From NCBI GenBank assembly GCA_017948555.1, contig JAFMYY010000023.1, positions 41,089 through 105,088 of the forward strand: 64,000 nt of DNA, in the 5' to 3' direction. This document shows, piece after piece, positions 45,701-53,774 of this stretch (within the stretch, counting starts at the first letter, position 1; each line of letters begins with the position of its first letter). Under the pieces are notes generated by a model. It saw only the letters and a list, made by a program, of their open reading frames with translations, had not been told where the DNA came from and ran no database searches. The DNA comes from Cesiribacteraceae bacterium YIM B00369. Its GTDB lineage: Bacteria; Bacteroidota; Bacteroidia; Cytophagales; Cyclobacteriaceae. The position numbers were made by a program, and so were the translations under genes.

Positions 45701-47177
45701 TACCTTCAGGGAGGCGGGTAATTTTAAAGCCTGGCTAAAAGTGAGCGCGGGGGTGGAAGAAGGGGAGTGCCAGCGTTCCTTTTCAGCAGGTATTCCTGTT
45801 ACTGTTGCCCCGGATCCTCTTGTAAAAATAAGTGCATATCCTGCAGAGGGTTGTGGTGCATTTACTGCTACAATCAGTAAATCCATTCAAAATAGTATTG
45901 CCAATACATGGACGGTAACAGATGTGAAAAACGGAGGAATAATTTACGGACCGGAAACAGAAGCAGGCAACAGCGGCGGAGTACGTCAGTATAAATTTGA
46001 AAACACATCAGGCTGGGTAAAAAGATACAGGGTGAAGGTAATGGGGCAAAGTGCTGCAGGCTGTAGTGCCGGTGATAGCGTGGAGGTGGTGGTGTATCCT
46101 GCTTTACAACCCTCTTTTACCCTGGACAGCCGCGAAAAGGACCTGTCAGACGCATTGTTTCAAATTACGAACACAACACCTTTTGCGGATAACTGGAGTA
46201 CCAGCTGGAGTTTTGGAAACGGAGATACCAGCAGCGCAATACAGCCAGGGAATTATCAGTATACCAACTTTGGTAAATTCATGATTACCCTAACTGTTTC
46301 TAACGGCTTCTGTTCAGAATCTTTTGCTATGGAGGTAAATGTGGAAGATGCAATACCGGATGTAAGTTTTGCCATAGGAAAAACTGAAGGCTGCTGGCCC
46401 GTAACTGTTAATTTTACGAATACATCCCGCTTTGCAAATGAGTCGGGCTACTTCTGGGATTTTGGCGATGGAATAGGGACCTCCACAGCAAACCACCCTG
46501 TTTATATATACACAAAACCGGGCAATTACAAAGTTACCCTCAGCGCGGTAAATGCCTCAGGGACTAAAATTGCGAATGCCATGGCAGAGGAAGTGGTGCG
46601 GGTGTTTTCGATGCCACGGCCAGATTTTGAAATACGTAAGGAGGTGATTTATGCTCCGGAGGAACCTGTGGTGGTGGCTAATTACTCGGAGAGAGCCGTA
46701 TGGTACCGCTGGGATTTTGGAGACGGAACTATATATGAGGGCAGTGAGCATTTTGAGCCTATCCACTACTATAAAAATCCGGGAGTTTATGATATAAAAC
46801 TGGTGGTGCAGACAGAAAAGGGATGTATGGATTCAGTAACTGTGCACAGGGCCATTACTGCAAAAGGGGGTGGAACAGTTACCTTGCCTAATGCTTTTAC
46901 TCCCGGAAAATCCGGCAGCAATGGAGGATTAATTGAGGGGGCAGGCCAGAACGATGTATTCTATCCGGTGCTGAGGGGCGGCGTGCAAAAATATAAAATG
47001 CAGGTGTTTAACCGCTGGGGAGAGCTGGTGTATGAAACACAGGATGTGAATAAGGGCTGGGATGGCTACTATAAAGGAAGGCTTTGTGTAGCAGGTATTT
47101 ATATTTATAAAATTCATGCTGAGCTTAATGATGGAAAGACCATTAATAAAACAGGCGACCTTATGCTGATTCAGTAA
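42780..47177 (+). CDS. Large secreted PKD-repeat protein with type IX (type B, gliding-type) sorting domain
   Basis: From the ATG at 42780 the protein has 1465 residues; an in-frame ATG at 42747 adds eleven residues before the signal peptide MVKNINTYLVFSLLFLLHWHSVTAQ. The body has many PKD/Ig-like modules, with typical YxWDFGDG segments near the end (YFWDFGDGIGTSTANHPVYIY and YRWDFGDGTIYEG...HYYKNPGVYDIKLVV). The last 90 residues are the gliding-associated C-terminal domain (NAFTPG, NDVFYPV, KMQVFNRWGELVYET, GWDGYYKG, GIYIYKI), which targets the protein to the T9SS. Expected location is the cell surface or medium. An adhesin-like role is inferred. Confidence 0.92.
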   Translation: MVKNINTYLVFSLLFLLHWHSVTAQDCNVLAPGSEAGFDQIGFCAPVTGRVKYFTFYTLQEVATDKLEVEINWGESKKRYKGVEAVGYNATLKAWEYRLPETTYVYEADRKNPKCSYPVTIKAVIDKKVCNSPMQTSTVIVWDKDNANGGSLVINPKEYFACPGSEILVEFEDKSTWNCVPNQEKIHMNWPSRSTQFVYGTTNTITGAVKVNEELIAAWPLEGPVNEHEEKAQKPSLPFSKSARITIPATAQVGEKFEITLNNWNYCNQRPDDPIQQKAVIEIVAQPVGEITIQNKPGNNATAFCPNEEIILTGSYRVDAGEVDAGDVRYDWEITDLRTQTVQTFDDTRTVNLANGFPKPGFQKVILKVSNRKANTGPCLSTTEETIELIDAPAVVSEINGQEVNELSFCAGSDGNIEYPVTFKHRISSSEDFTYSYQLYKRNSTANSPDSALNIPEESGVNGIEREDSVSFIFTQAGLYRLRVVAKNNSTGCSSVEESRVAVYEDPVPDFTIKGFCAGLPVSFTDASFASPVPGDEIVSWEWDMDYTAENREQNSFNTDKSGKETFSWIYNEAGTYTIALKITNGTGCSSVRIKSFEVKASPVALLSSNYSGHLICPLDTIRFTNESFLSNSAALFPEGVSYTLMVSDGVATKEVLFKEGQEYIDYPHFYNPDNDVLTYSVWLRAKGIGENTCALDSEPVKVKVRHGAAAGYTTTPFYSPFGPNCSPKVFYFETTKATRELQAESYRWTILLKGEIVDEIRKERSGDPSFETLEYSFVNTGIKYLDYEVILSPEKEGVCINPAVNTYRVYPNPVAKFTATPALYACDSVVYELKVNFPPGISDYQWEFSEQPANDAATGLKDDHFFVSWNRNAFGEEPKEYTITLRATNFYGCSGEWTEKVTVNPVVVHKPLLELKEISGSGCRPVRATFLNKTIGDNAKAKYEFYIENTATSAMVKIDDNDIEGEVKGEFSYTFREAGNFKAWLKVSAGVEEGECQRSFSAGIPVTVAPDPLVKISAYPAEGCGAFTATISKSIQNSIANTWTVTDVKNGGIIYGPETEAGNSGGVRQYKFENTSGWVKRYRVKVMGQSAAGCSAGDSVEVVVYPALQPSFTLDSREKDLSDALFQITNTTPFADNWSTSWSFGNGDTSSAIQPGNYQYTNFGKFMITLTVSNGFCSESFAMEVNVEDAIPDVSFAIGKTEGCWPVTVNFTNTSRFANESGYFWDFGDGIGTSTANHPVYIYTKPGNYKVTLSAVNASGTKIANAMAEEVVRVFSMPRPDFEIRKEVIYAPEEPVVVANYSERAVWYRWDFGDGTIYEGSEHFEPIHYYKNPGVYDIKLVVQTEKGCMDSVTVHRAITAKGGGTVTLPNAFTPGKSGSNGGLIEGAGQNDVFYPVLRGGVQKYKMQVFNRWGELVYETQDVNKGWDGYYKGRLCVAGIYIYKIHAELNDGKTINKTGDLMLIQ

Positions 47178-47290
47178 CTGAGAAAGGAAAGTACGGCATA
47201 ATAAATAACTGCTGTTTGTTTGCTGTGAAAGGGTGGTGCCATGACTGAATTTTTGATATATTTCAGTTTTGATCCTAACCATTGTGCATC

Positions 47291-48208
47291 ATGAACCTCA
47301 AACTTACCCTTCTTTCCTTTTTTACAGCGCTTCTGATTACATCAAATATTCAGGCGCAGGACCAGACCATTAAATTATGGCCAGACAAAATTCCGGGAGC
47401 TACAGGCACAAACAGAAGTAACACTCCGGTGGGGGCGGAGGGAGCAGGCTGTATCGACGGAATAAATGATCCGGAGCTTAATGTTTTCCTTCCCAAAAAG
47501 GGCACGGCAAATGGCACGGCCGTTTTAATATGTCCCGGAGGAGGCTACAGAGTGGTTTGCGTGAGAAAGGAAGGTTATGATGTTGCCGAATGGCTTGCTG
47601 CACAGGGGGTAACTGCTTTTGTTCTTCAATACCGCCTTCCTTCCGATGCTGGTATGAAAGATAAAACGATTGGCCCCCTCCAGGATGCGCAAAGAGCTAT
47701 GCGTCTGATCAGGCAAAACGCAGCCACATGGAATATTGATACAGCCAGAGTAGGAGTGATGGGCTTTTCAGCAGGCGGCCACCTTGCGGCAACTTTATCC
47801 AATCATTATAATGAAAAAGTTTATGAGCAGCAGAAAATAAGCGCCCGCCCTGCTTTTTCGCTGCTTATTTATCCGGTTATTTCCTTCGATGAAAAAATCA
47901 CCCATATGGGCTCAAGAGTTAGCCTTATAGGTAACAGTCCTTCGCCTGAAAAAGTAAAGCACTATTCCAATGAGCTGCAGGTAAGCAAAAATACCCCGCC
48001 AGCTTTCCTGGTACACGCCACCGACGATACAGTAGTGCCGGTACAGAACAGCCTCCGTTATTATGAAGCCCTGGAGAAACATAAGGTACCTGCCGAATTG
48101 CATATTTACCAGAGAGGCGGCCATGGGTTTGCCCTTGGCAGGGAAGGAACAGAAAAAGCCTGGCCGGAAACGTGTTTAAACTGGCTGCGGGCCGGAGGGT
48201 GGTTGTGA
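47291..48208 (+). CDS. Secreted alpha/beta hydrolase (acetyl-xylan-esterase/BD-FAE-like)
   Basis: From the ATG at 47291 the protein has 305 residues with a signal peptide ending in NIQAQ. It has ICPGGGYRVV as oxyanion-hole region, the nucleophile in MGFSAGGHLAA (S160), the acid in VHATDDTVVP (D246) and the base in GGHGFALG (H278). This pattern fits carbohydrate esterases and related hydrolases frequent in Bacteroidota. The substrate is unknown. The gene follows the T9SS cargo gene by 113 nt on the same strand. Confidence 0.88.
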   Translation: MNLKLTLLSFFTALLITSNIQAQDQTIKLWPDKIPGATGTNRSNTPVGAEGAGCIDGINDPELNVFLPKKGTANGTAVLICPGGGYRVVCVRKEGYDVAEWLAAQGVTAFVLQYRLPSDAGMKDKTIGPLQDAQRAMRLIRQNAATWNIDTARVGVMGFSAGGHLAATLSNHYNEKVYEQQKISARPAFSLLIYPVISFDEKITHMGSRVSLIGNSPSPEKVKHYSNELQVSKNTPPAFLVHATDDTVVPVQNSLRYYEALEKHKVPAELHIYQRGGHGFALGREGTEKAWPETCLNWLRAGGWL

Positions 48209-48301
48209 GCGGCAGGTAAATAGAAAAGGTTGACCAGATGCCGGATAATAAACTCCTTTTTTCCGGGTGATAGGGTTTTTATTCCGATTAGCAAGCTATT
48301 G

Positions 48302-48329
48302 TCCGTCATTGCGAGGCACGAAGCAATCT
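48302..48329 (+). repeat. Left copy of a 28-nt hairpin element flanking the GIY-YIG gene
   Basis: The element starts TCCGTC, has the hairpin ATTGC-(GAGGCACGAA)-GCAAT and ends CT. A near-identical inverted copy lies at 48761-48788 (26 of 28 bases). A further ATTGC at 48338-48342 could pair with the same GCAAT arm. Confidence 0.85.
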
Positions 48330-48426
48330 GATTTCAAATTGCTCTCAACTTTGTGTTATCCATCAGGTGCTAATTGATAAATCACTCGCCAAAGAACTAA
48401 TTTGAATAACTATTAGAGTCAATACT

Positions 48427-48726
48427 ATGATTAGAGGTGGAGCTGTTTATATTCTATCAAACAGGAATAATACGACTCTCTATATTGGGGTTACATCAGA
48501 TTTAGTTTCCAGAATTTATGAGCATAAAGTAAAGCTTTACCCCGCAAGCTTTACCGCCAGATATAATCTGAGTAAATTAGTATATTTTGAGAGTTTTCAT
48601 AGCATAGAAGAAGCGATAGCAAGGGAAAAACAGCTAAAAGGAGGATCCAGAAAGGTAAAGATTAACCTAATAGAATCAATCAACCCTGAATGGAAAGATC
48701 TTTACGGGGAAATTACGGAATCTTAA
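48427..48726 (+). CDS. GIY-YIG nuclease-domain protein, single domain
   Basis: The 99-residue protein is just a GIY-YIG domain of the UvrC-like/YhbQ-like group: VYIL at 7-10, LYIGVT at 18-23, R29, H33 in YEHK and the metal-binding glutamate in EAIAREKQLKGG (E67). All catalytic positions look intact. The gene is isolated, between the esterase and the histidine kinase, and is bounded by inverted copies of a 28-nt hairpin repeat (97 nt upstream, 34 nt downstream). Family knowledge: these small proteins occur in many copies per genome in some Bacteroidota, with no known cellular role. DNA cleavage at the repeats is my inference. Confidence 0.88.
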   Translation: MIRGGAVYILSNRNNTTLYIGVTSDLVSRIYEHKVKLYPASFTARYNLSKLVYFESFHSIEEAIAREKQLKGGSRKVKINLIESINPEWKDLYGEITES

Positions 48727-48760
48727 ACAGTTCTTCTTCCTGCTGTTCCCACGGAAGCAG

Positions 48761-48788
48761 AGATGGCTTCGTGCCTCGCCATGACGGA
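48761..48788 (-). repeat. Right, inverted copy of the 28-nt hairpin element
   Basis: Read on the minus strand from 48788 it matches the left copy at 26 of 28 positions, with hairpin ATGGC-(GAGGCACGAA)-GCCAT. The two differences form one base pair of the stem (T-A in the left copy, G-C here), so the structure is preserved. Confidence 0.85.
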
Positions 48789-48883
48789 TAGCAGCAGTTT
48801 TTCTTGAAAACCAGTTCCCGAAGTGTGAACTTTTCATTTGAAGCCCCTTAACCAGGGAAACAAACCTGAGAATGTAAAGCCCC

Positions 48884-50218
48884 TTAAAAAACCAATTCAA
48901 AAACAGTTTCTTTACCCGGAACGGAGCTTGCGGAGATGCTGCCTTTGTGGAGACGCATGATCTGGCGGGAGAGGCTGAGGCCTATGCCGGAGCCGTTCTC
49001 TTTGGTGGTATAGAAGGGAATGAAGATGTTGTCAAGCTCCTCATTGGTAAAGCCGGGGCCGTTGTCGCTGATGGAAATTCTGAGCTTGCCTTCCTTATTC
49101 AGGGAAATGAGAATCCCGATCTTTTTATTTTCCTGCCGGGAAAGTGCATCAGCGGCATTATTGAGCAGGTTGAGTACCACTTGGGTTAGTAGTTTTTCAT
49201 CGCCGGGAAAGGTGCTGCCGGCGTAGTCGTAGCGGATGGATAAATCTATATGCTCTTCCTCTATCCTTTTGGCAGCCAGCAGGCTGATCCGCTGCATCCA
49301 TTCTTTTACAGGAACAGGCTTAAAGCAGGGTTTGGGAATTTTAGTCAGCTTCCGGTAATTATCCACGAAGTGCATCAGGCCTTCACTCCGTTCTTCTATA
49401 ACGGCCAGCCCGTGAATGGTATCGCTTATCTGCTTTTGAGTAACTTCAGCAGCGGAAACCATTCTGTCTTCCTTTACAAAAAACTTTCCCAGGGTATTGC
49501 TTATGGAGGTAATGGGCGCAATGGAATTCATAATCTCATGGGTCATAATCCGGATAAGCTTTTGCCAGGTTTCCAGCTCATTCTCTTCAAGCTCTGCCCG
49601 GATGTCGTAAAGAGAATAAATTTTGTATTGCTTTTCACGGAAAGTGATGCTCACTACTTTCAACGATACCTGCTGAATTTCTGGGCCTTCCAGCCATTTA
49701 AGTGTTTTTGCATGCCCCGGACTTATTTCAGTAAGGGCTTCGTAAAGGACAGGATTACTTTGTTTCAGGCGCTGGATGTGCGGGATATAACCAAGCTGGC
49801 AGAATTTCAGGGCTTTGTCGTTGATAATATCTATGTAGCCCCTTTCATCAGCTACCATTAAGCCGGTGGACGAATGCTTCATAAATTCCATAAAGAAGCG
49901 CTCATTATGCTCGCTCCGGATCCTGATTTCCGATATGATCTGGTTTATTCTGTTGAAGCTTTTATGCAGCTGCTGCATTGATTTAGTCCCGGCTCCTTCG
50001 GGAAAATGAAGGGTGCTGTCCTCATTGCGTACAGCATCAAAAAAGAAGGCCAGTTTGCGGTTTACGCTGTTCACATACCAGCTCAGGTTCCAGGTTACGG
50101 CTATTATAAGTGCAAACAATGGAATTGCCATAACCCATTGGCTGCCTGCCACTGCCAGGGTAAAGCCTCCTGCGGCAGCACCAAAAATTAAAAGGCGCCA
50201 GAACAGGCCTGTATTCAT
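48884..50218 (-). CDS. Sensor histidine kinase (NtrY-like), partner of the adjacent sigma-54 regulator
   Basis: I prefer the ATG at 50218 (MNTGLFWRLL, 444 residues), 4 nt after the regulator stop; an ATG at 50233 would overlap the regulator by 11 nt. Two transmembrane helices lie at about 5-50 and are followed by a linker and a PAS-like domain (FMKHSSTGLMVADERGYIDIINDKAL). The H-box is LIRIMTHEIMNSIAPITSIS. The ATPase domain has LNLLNNAADAL, DNGPGF and GSGIGLSLSRQ. It is co-transcribed with the response regulator upstream. The divergent export cluster is its probable target, so an envelope stress or inhibitor signal is likely. Confidence 0.92.
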   Translation of the reverse strand: MNTGLFWRLLIFGAAAGGFTLAVAGSQWVMAIPLFALIIAVTWNLSWYVNSVNRKLAFFFDAVRNEDSTLHFPEGAGTKSMQQLHKSFNRINQIISEIRIRSEHNERFFMEFMKHSSTGLMVADERGYIDIINDKALKFCQLGYIPHIQRLKQSNPVLYEALTEISPGHAKTLKWLEGPEIQQVSLKVVSITFREKQYKIYSLYDIRAELEENELETWQKLIRIMTHEIMNSIAPITSISNTLGKFFVKEDRMVSAAEVTQKQISDTIHGLAVIEERSEGLMHFVDNYRKLTKIPKPCFKPVPVKEWMQRISLLAAKRIEEEHIDLSIRYDYAGSTFPGDEKLLTQVVLNLLNNAADALSRQENKKIGILISLNKEGKLRISISDNGPGFTNEELDNIFIPFYTTKENGSGIGLSLSRQIMRLHKGSISASSVPGKETVFELVF

Positions 50219-50222
50219 TTCC

Positions 50223-51584
50223 TTAAATTTCATAGCGCCGGATTTTATTATAGAGGGTTTGGCGGGTAATGCCCAGTTTATCGGCCACGAAAGATAAATT
50301 GCCATTGTATTTATCCAGGGCTTCTTCAATCATTTGCTTTTCCATATCTGCAAGAGTGGGCTGGATGGTCTGTACCGCTCTTCCGGCAGGTTTAAAGATA
50401 AAGTCTTCGGCCTTCAGGACGTCCCCATCACTCAGGATCACTGCTTTTTCCATGGTATGCTGCAGCTCTCTTATGTTACCCGGCCAGCTGTAGCTCATGA
50501 GCTTTTTTATGGCTCCGGAATTAAGGCGCAGGGAGCTGCGCTGGTACTTTCGCTGGTATTGCTGCAGAAAATGGCAGGCCAGCAGCTCAATATCTTCGCC
50601 TCTTTCCCGGAGTGGGGGCAATTCTATCCTGATGGTATTGAGGCGGTATAAAAGATCTTCACGAAAGGCTTGTTCAGCAATAAGCTGTTCTAGGTTGCAG
50701 TTTGTGGCGCTTATCACCCTGATATCAACCGGCATGGTTTTGTCGGAACCTACCGGTACCACTACCCGGCTTTGCAAAGCCACTAAAAGTTTTGCCTGCT
50801 GTTGCAGGGGCAGGTTTCCTATTTCATCCAGGAAAAGGCTGCCTTCGTGAGCGAGCTGAAACTTCCCGGTACGGTCTTCGCGGGCATCGGTAAACGCTCC
50901 TTTCCTGTGGCCGAACAGTTCACTTTCAAATAAATGCTCCGGTACCGACCCCATGTCCACAGTTACCAGCAACTCTTTATGGCGGGGCGATTGCTCGTGA
51001 ATCTTTCGGGCTATCAGTTCTTTTCCTGTTCCATTTTCACCGGTAATGAGTACGCTGGCATCGGTTTTAGCCACTTTCTCCACCATTTGCATTACCTTTT
51101 GCATGGCGGGGGAAGAGCCCCAAAGGAATTCCTGCTCCTTGTTCAGCTCTTTTTTCAGGCTGATCTCTCTGCTTTTGCTGCTTTGCAGTTCCTGGTTTGC
51201 CTGCCTTAATTTCAGTGCCGCTTTAAGGGTTGCTACAAGTTTTTCGTTATGCCATGGCTTGGTAATAAAATCGGTGGCACCTTTTTTCAGTGCTTTAACA
51301 GCCAGGTCCACATCGGCATAGGCGGTAATCATTACAACCCCGGTGGAGGGTGCGTATTTCTTAATTTCACTGAGCCAGTACAGGCCCTCATTGCCACTGT
51401 TCAGGCCGGCCGAGAAGTTCATGTCCAGCAACACTATATCGTAATCTTTCTTCCGCAGCTCTGAGGCAATCTGGTTAGGATTGGAAATGCAGTTTACAGT
51501 ATCAAATTCAAATTGCAGCAGGAGACTCAGAGCGCTGAGGGCGCTTTTGTTGTCATCTGCTACAAGGATGCTTCCGCTTTTCAT
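50223..51584 (-). CDS. Sigma-54-dependent response regulator (NtrC family)
   Basis: From the ATG at 51584 ([17 protein letters not shown]) the protein has 453 residues. The receiver domain (1-125) has its phospho-acceptor Asp in DIVLLDMNFSAG. The AAA+ domain (about 150-385) has Walker A GENGTGKE, sigma-54 contact loop GAFTDA (a variant of GAFTGA) and Walker B SLFLDEIGNLP. The C-terminal Fis-type helix-turn-helix ends GITRQTLYNKIRRYEI. It should activate sigma-54 promoters when phosphorylated by the kinase encoded next. The divergent export cluster begins 254 nt away. Confidence 0.95.
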   Translation of the reverse strand: MKSGSILVADDNKSALSALSLLLQFEFDTVNCISNPNQIASELRKKDYDIVLLDMNFSAGLNSGNEGLYWLSEIKKYAPSTGVVMITAYADVDLAVKALKKGATDFITKPWHNEKLVATLKAALKLRQANQELQSSKSREISLKKELNKEQEFLWGSSPAMQKVMQMVEKVAKTDASVLITGENGTGKELIARKIHEQSPRHKELLVTVDMGSVPEHLFESELFGHRKGAFTDAREDRTGKFQLAHEGSLFLDEIGNLPLQQQAKLLVALQSRVVVPVGSDKTMPVDIRVISATNCNLEQLIAEQAFREDLLYRLNTIRIELPPLRERGEDIELLACHFLQQYQRKYQRSSLRLNSGAIKKLMSYSWPGNIRELQHTMEKAVILSDGDVLKAEDFIFKPAGRAVQTIQPTLADMEKQMIEEALDKYNGNLSFVADKLGITRQTLYNKIRRYEI

Positions 51585-51742
51585 GTAACTGAAGATTTTT
51601 GGTGGTGGCTTTTTCCAAAAATAAGGAAGTTTAGCTCCCATCAGGAAAGTGTTAAAAATATTTACGGGGGAGTGTAAAATATTTTGACACCCTTTAAAGG
51701 AGGTGAAAAGTTAAGTAACTGTAAATCAGTAAAATGCATTTG

Positions 51743-51757
51743 TGGCATCAGGATTGG
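51743..51757 (+). promoter_or_regulatory. Candidate sigma-54 promoter for the export cluster
   Basis: TGGCAT-N5-TTGG fits the -24/-12 consensus TGGCAC-N5-TTGC in spacing and in all but two bases (one in each box). It ends 81 nt before the adaptor ATG and faces away from the sigma-54 regulator gene. The -12 GC is GG here, so the site may be weak or wrong. Confidence 0.4.
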
Positions 51758-51838
51758 AAAGCTTAAGTTATCAGCTTATGCAGGCAGTGTCCTTCGGGGG
51801 AGCTGTTTCTTGATTGAACCCGGAAAACAGGAAGTAAA

Positions 51839-53089
51839 ATGGACAGGAAAATTGAAGATAAAAGATGGATAAAGCCACGGCACTGGAAGTTTATAATTCC
51901 GGCACTGCTGCTGACCGCGCTCAGTACAGCCCTGGCATTGCGCGATCCGGCAAGTACATTGCAGGTAGAGAAGGAAAAAATAACCATTGAAGAAGTGGAA
52001 TCCGGACCCTTTGAAGACTATATACGCTTATCGGGCGTAGTGGAGCCTATATCCGTCATTTACCTGGATGTTATGGAAGGTGGAATAGTTGAAAACATTC
52101 TCATTGAGGAAGGAAGCATGGTGAAAAAAGGCGATTTAATCCTGACCCTCAGTAATCCAAACCTGAACATGACTATTCTTAATACAGAAGCGCAACTTGC
52201 AGAGAAAGCAAACCTTTTGCGGGAAACCTACATTAACATGGAACAGCAAAAGCTAAGCCTGCAGCGGGACCTGATAGCGCTTGAATTTGATCTGGTACGA
52301 AAGAAAAGAGAGTTTGACCATAGCACAATATTGCGCAGACAGAATTTTATCTCCACCGACGAATTCCTGAAGGCAAAGGAAGAATATGAGCTTTCGGCAA
52401 AACTGATGGACCTTAGTCTGGAGCGTAACAACCAGGATTCCGTATTCAGGGAGTCTCAGATCAGAAAAATAAACCTCAGCCTGGAGAATATGGAGCGCAA
52501 TATGGACCTGGTGTACCAGCGGCAGGAAAACCTGAAAGTGAAAGCGCCTTTCGACGGCCAGCTGGGCCTGCTTGATGCAACCCTTGGGGAATCTATAAAC
52601 CAGGGGCAACGCATAGGCCAGGTAAATGTGCTGACTTCTTATAAAATAAAAGCACAGATAGATGAGCATTATATTGACCGCATCCGGAAAGGTTTAACAG
52701 CCTCTTTCGAACGCCAGGGTGGCATGTATGGGCTGGTGGTAAAAAAAGTATATCCGGCAGTGAGGGATGGCAGGTTTGAGGTGGACCTTGTATTTACCGG
52801 AGACCTGCCGGAAAACATCCGCACAGGCCAGAGCTACCACCTCAGCTTACAACTGGGCGAAACCAGGGAAGGCCTGCTGCTGGCCAGGGGCGGCTTCTTC
52901 CAGTCTACCGGCGGACAGTGGGTGTATGTATTGGCGGAAGACGGAGCAACCGCAGTGAAACGATCTGTCCGCATCGGCAAACAAAACCCGCGTTACTACG
53001 AAGTGCTGGAAGGTTTGAGCAGGGGGGAGCGGGTAATTATCTCCGGCTACGATGTATTCGGGGATAACGACAAGCTGGTACTGGAGTAA
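51839..53089 (+). CDS. HlyD/MacA-like periplasmic adaptor (membrane fusion protein)
   Basis: The 416-residue protein has one N-terminal membrane anchor (about 19-36). It has a split barrel-sandwich/lipoyl-like domain (SGVVEPISVIYLDVMEGGIVENILIEEGSMVKKGDLIL and KAPFDGQLGLLDATLGESINQGQRIG) around a long alpha-hairpin coiled coil (about 105-235), then beta-barrel and C-terminal domains (GLSRGERVIISGYDVF). This is the adaptor of a tripartite ABC exporter in the MacAB sense. It leads the cluster that also holds the ATPase and permeases. No TolC-like outer-membrane gene is in the window. Confidence 0.92.
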   Translation: MDRKIEDKRWIKPRHWKFIIPALLLTALSTALALRDPASTLQVEKEKITIEEVESGPFEDYIRLSGVVEPISVIYLDVMEGGIVENILIEEGSMVKKGDLILTLSNPNLNMTILNTEAQLAEKANLLRETYINMEQQKLSLQRDLIALEFDLVRKKREFDHSTILRRQNFISTDEFLKAKEEYELSAKLMDLSLERNNQDSVFRESQIRKINLSLENMERNMDLVYQRQENLKVKAPFDGQLGLLDATLGESINQGQRIGQVNVLTSYKIKAQIDEHYIDRIRKGLTASFERQGGMYGLVVKKVYPAVRDGRFEVDLVFTGDLPENIRTGQSYHLSLQLGETREGLLLARGGFFQSTGGQWVYVLAEDGATAVKRSVRIGKQNPRYYEVLEGLSRGERVIISGYDVFGDNDKLVLE

Positions 53090-53238
53090 ACCGAAGGTCA
53101 GATGGTTGTGAGAGATGTTCCACTACAGGCTGTATTTTTCAGAACCAGGAGGTTAGCTGGAGTGATGAAAATCAAAATCAGATTTACATTTATGAAAAAG
53201 AATAGCTTTTTTATGGCTGAAGCAGCCACTATATTAAT

Positions 53239-53754
53239 GTGTCATTTAAGGATCTGTCTTAGAAGAATTCAAAAGTCAGCCAAATACTTCTTTCTGAATA
53301 TTAAAGGGTTCACGGCAGGTATATTAACTGTAATTTTTATTTGCCTCATCTTTTTGAAGGAGCTGAATACTGATAAGATCTATGAAAAGGGAGCTGGCAT
53401 TTACCGCCTGCTCACTCACAAGGAAGGGGGGGAAGTCAGCTTAGGCAAAATTCCTTTTCTTCCCGGACCTCTCATTGCAGATAAACTGCCGGAGGTTAAT
53501 ATCTTAGTGAGAGAAATAAATGGCAGAGATCGCTGAGGATTGAGGAGATCCGACAAATATTCACCAACTGTAAAAGATCCGAAATCCAACTGTTAAAAAA
53601 ACAGACACCTGTATATAGAAGTGTATTGTAAGATCCTTAATATCAACGCATTATGATATTAGCCCTTTCATTGATTACTGCGTTGATCGGCAATGTAACA
53701 AAAATCAATTTCAATAAACAGCGAAAAGTGTCCTGTCAAATGATTACATTATAA
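53239..53754 (+). pseudogene. Remnant of a third FtsX/MacB-type ABC permease
   Basis: An open frame (from 53102; ATGs at 53164 and 53239 among others) ends at 53536 and encodes the start of a permease: RICLRRIQKSAKYFFLNIKG, a first transmembrane helix (AGILTVIFICLIFL) and YEKGAGIYRLLTHKEG...PLIADKLPEVN, matching the first 100 residues of the intact permeases at 57085 and 59567. It then stops. A short frame at 53653-53754 (MILALSLITALIGNVTKINF) resembles a last permease helix. About 650 internal residues would be missing, which points to a large deletion. A functional short protein is possible but less likely. Confidence 0.55.
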
Positions 53755-53774
53755 CCTTAAAATATCTTATTCCG

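Noticed and set aside
48209..48790. The GIY-YIG unit as an insertion sequence or intron
   Set aside because: No transposase, no target-site duplication that I could identify, and it lies between genes and not within one.
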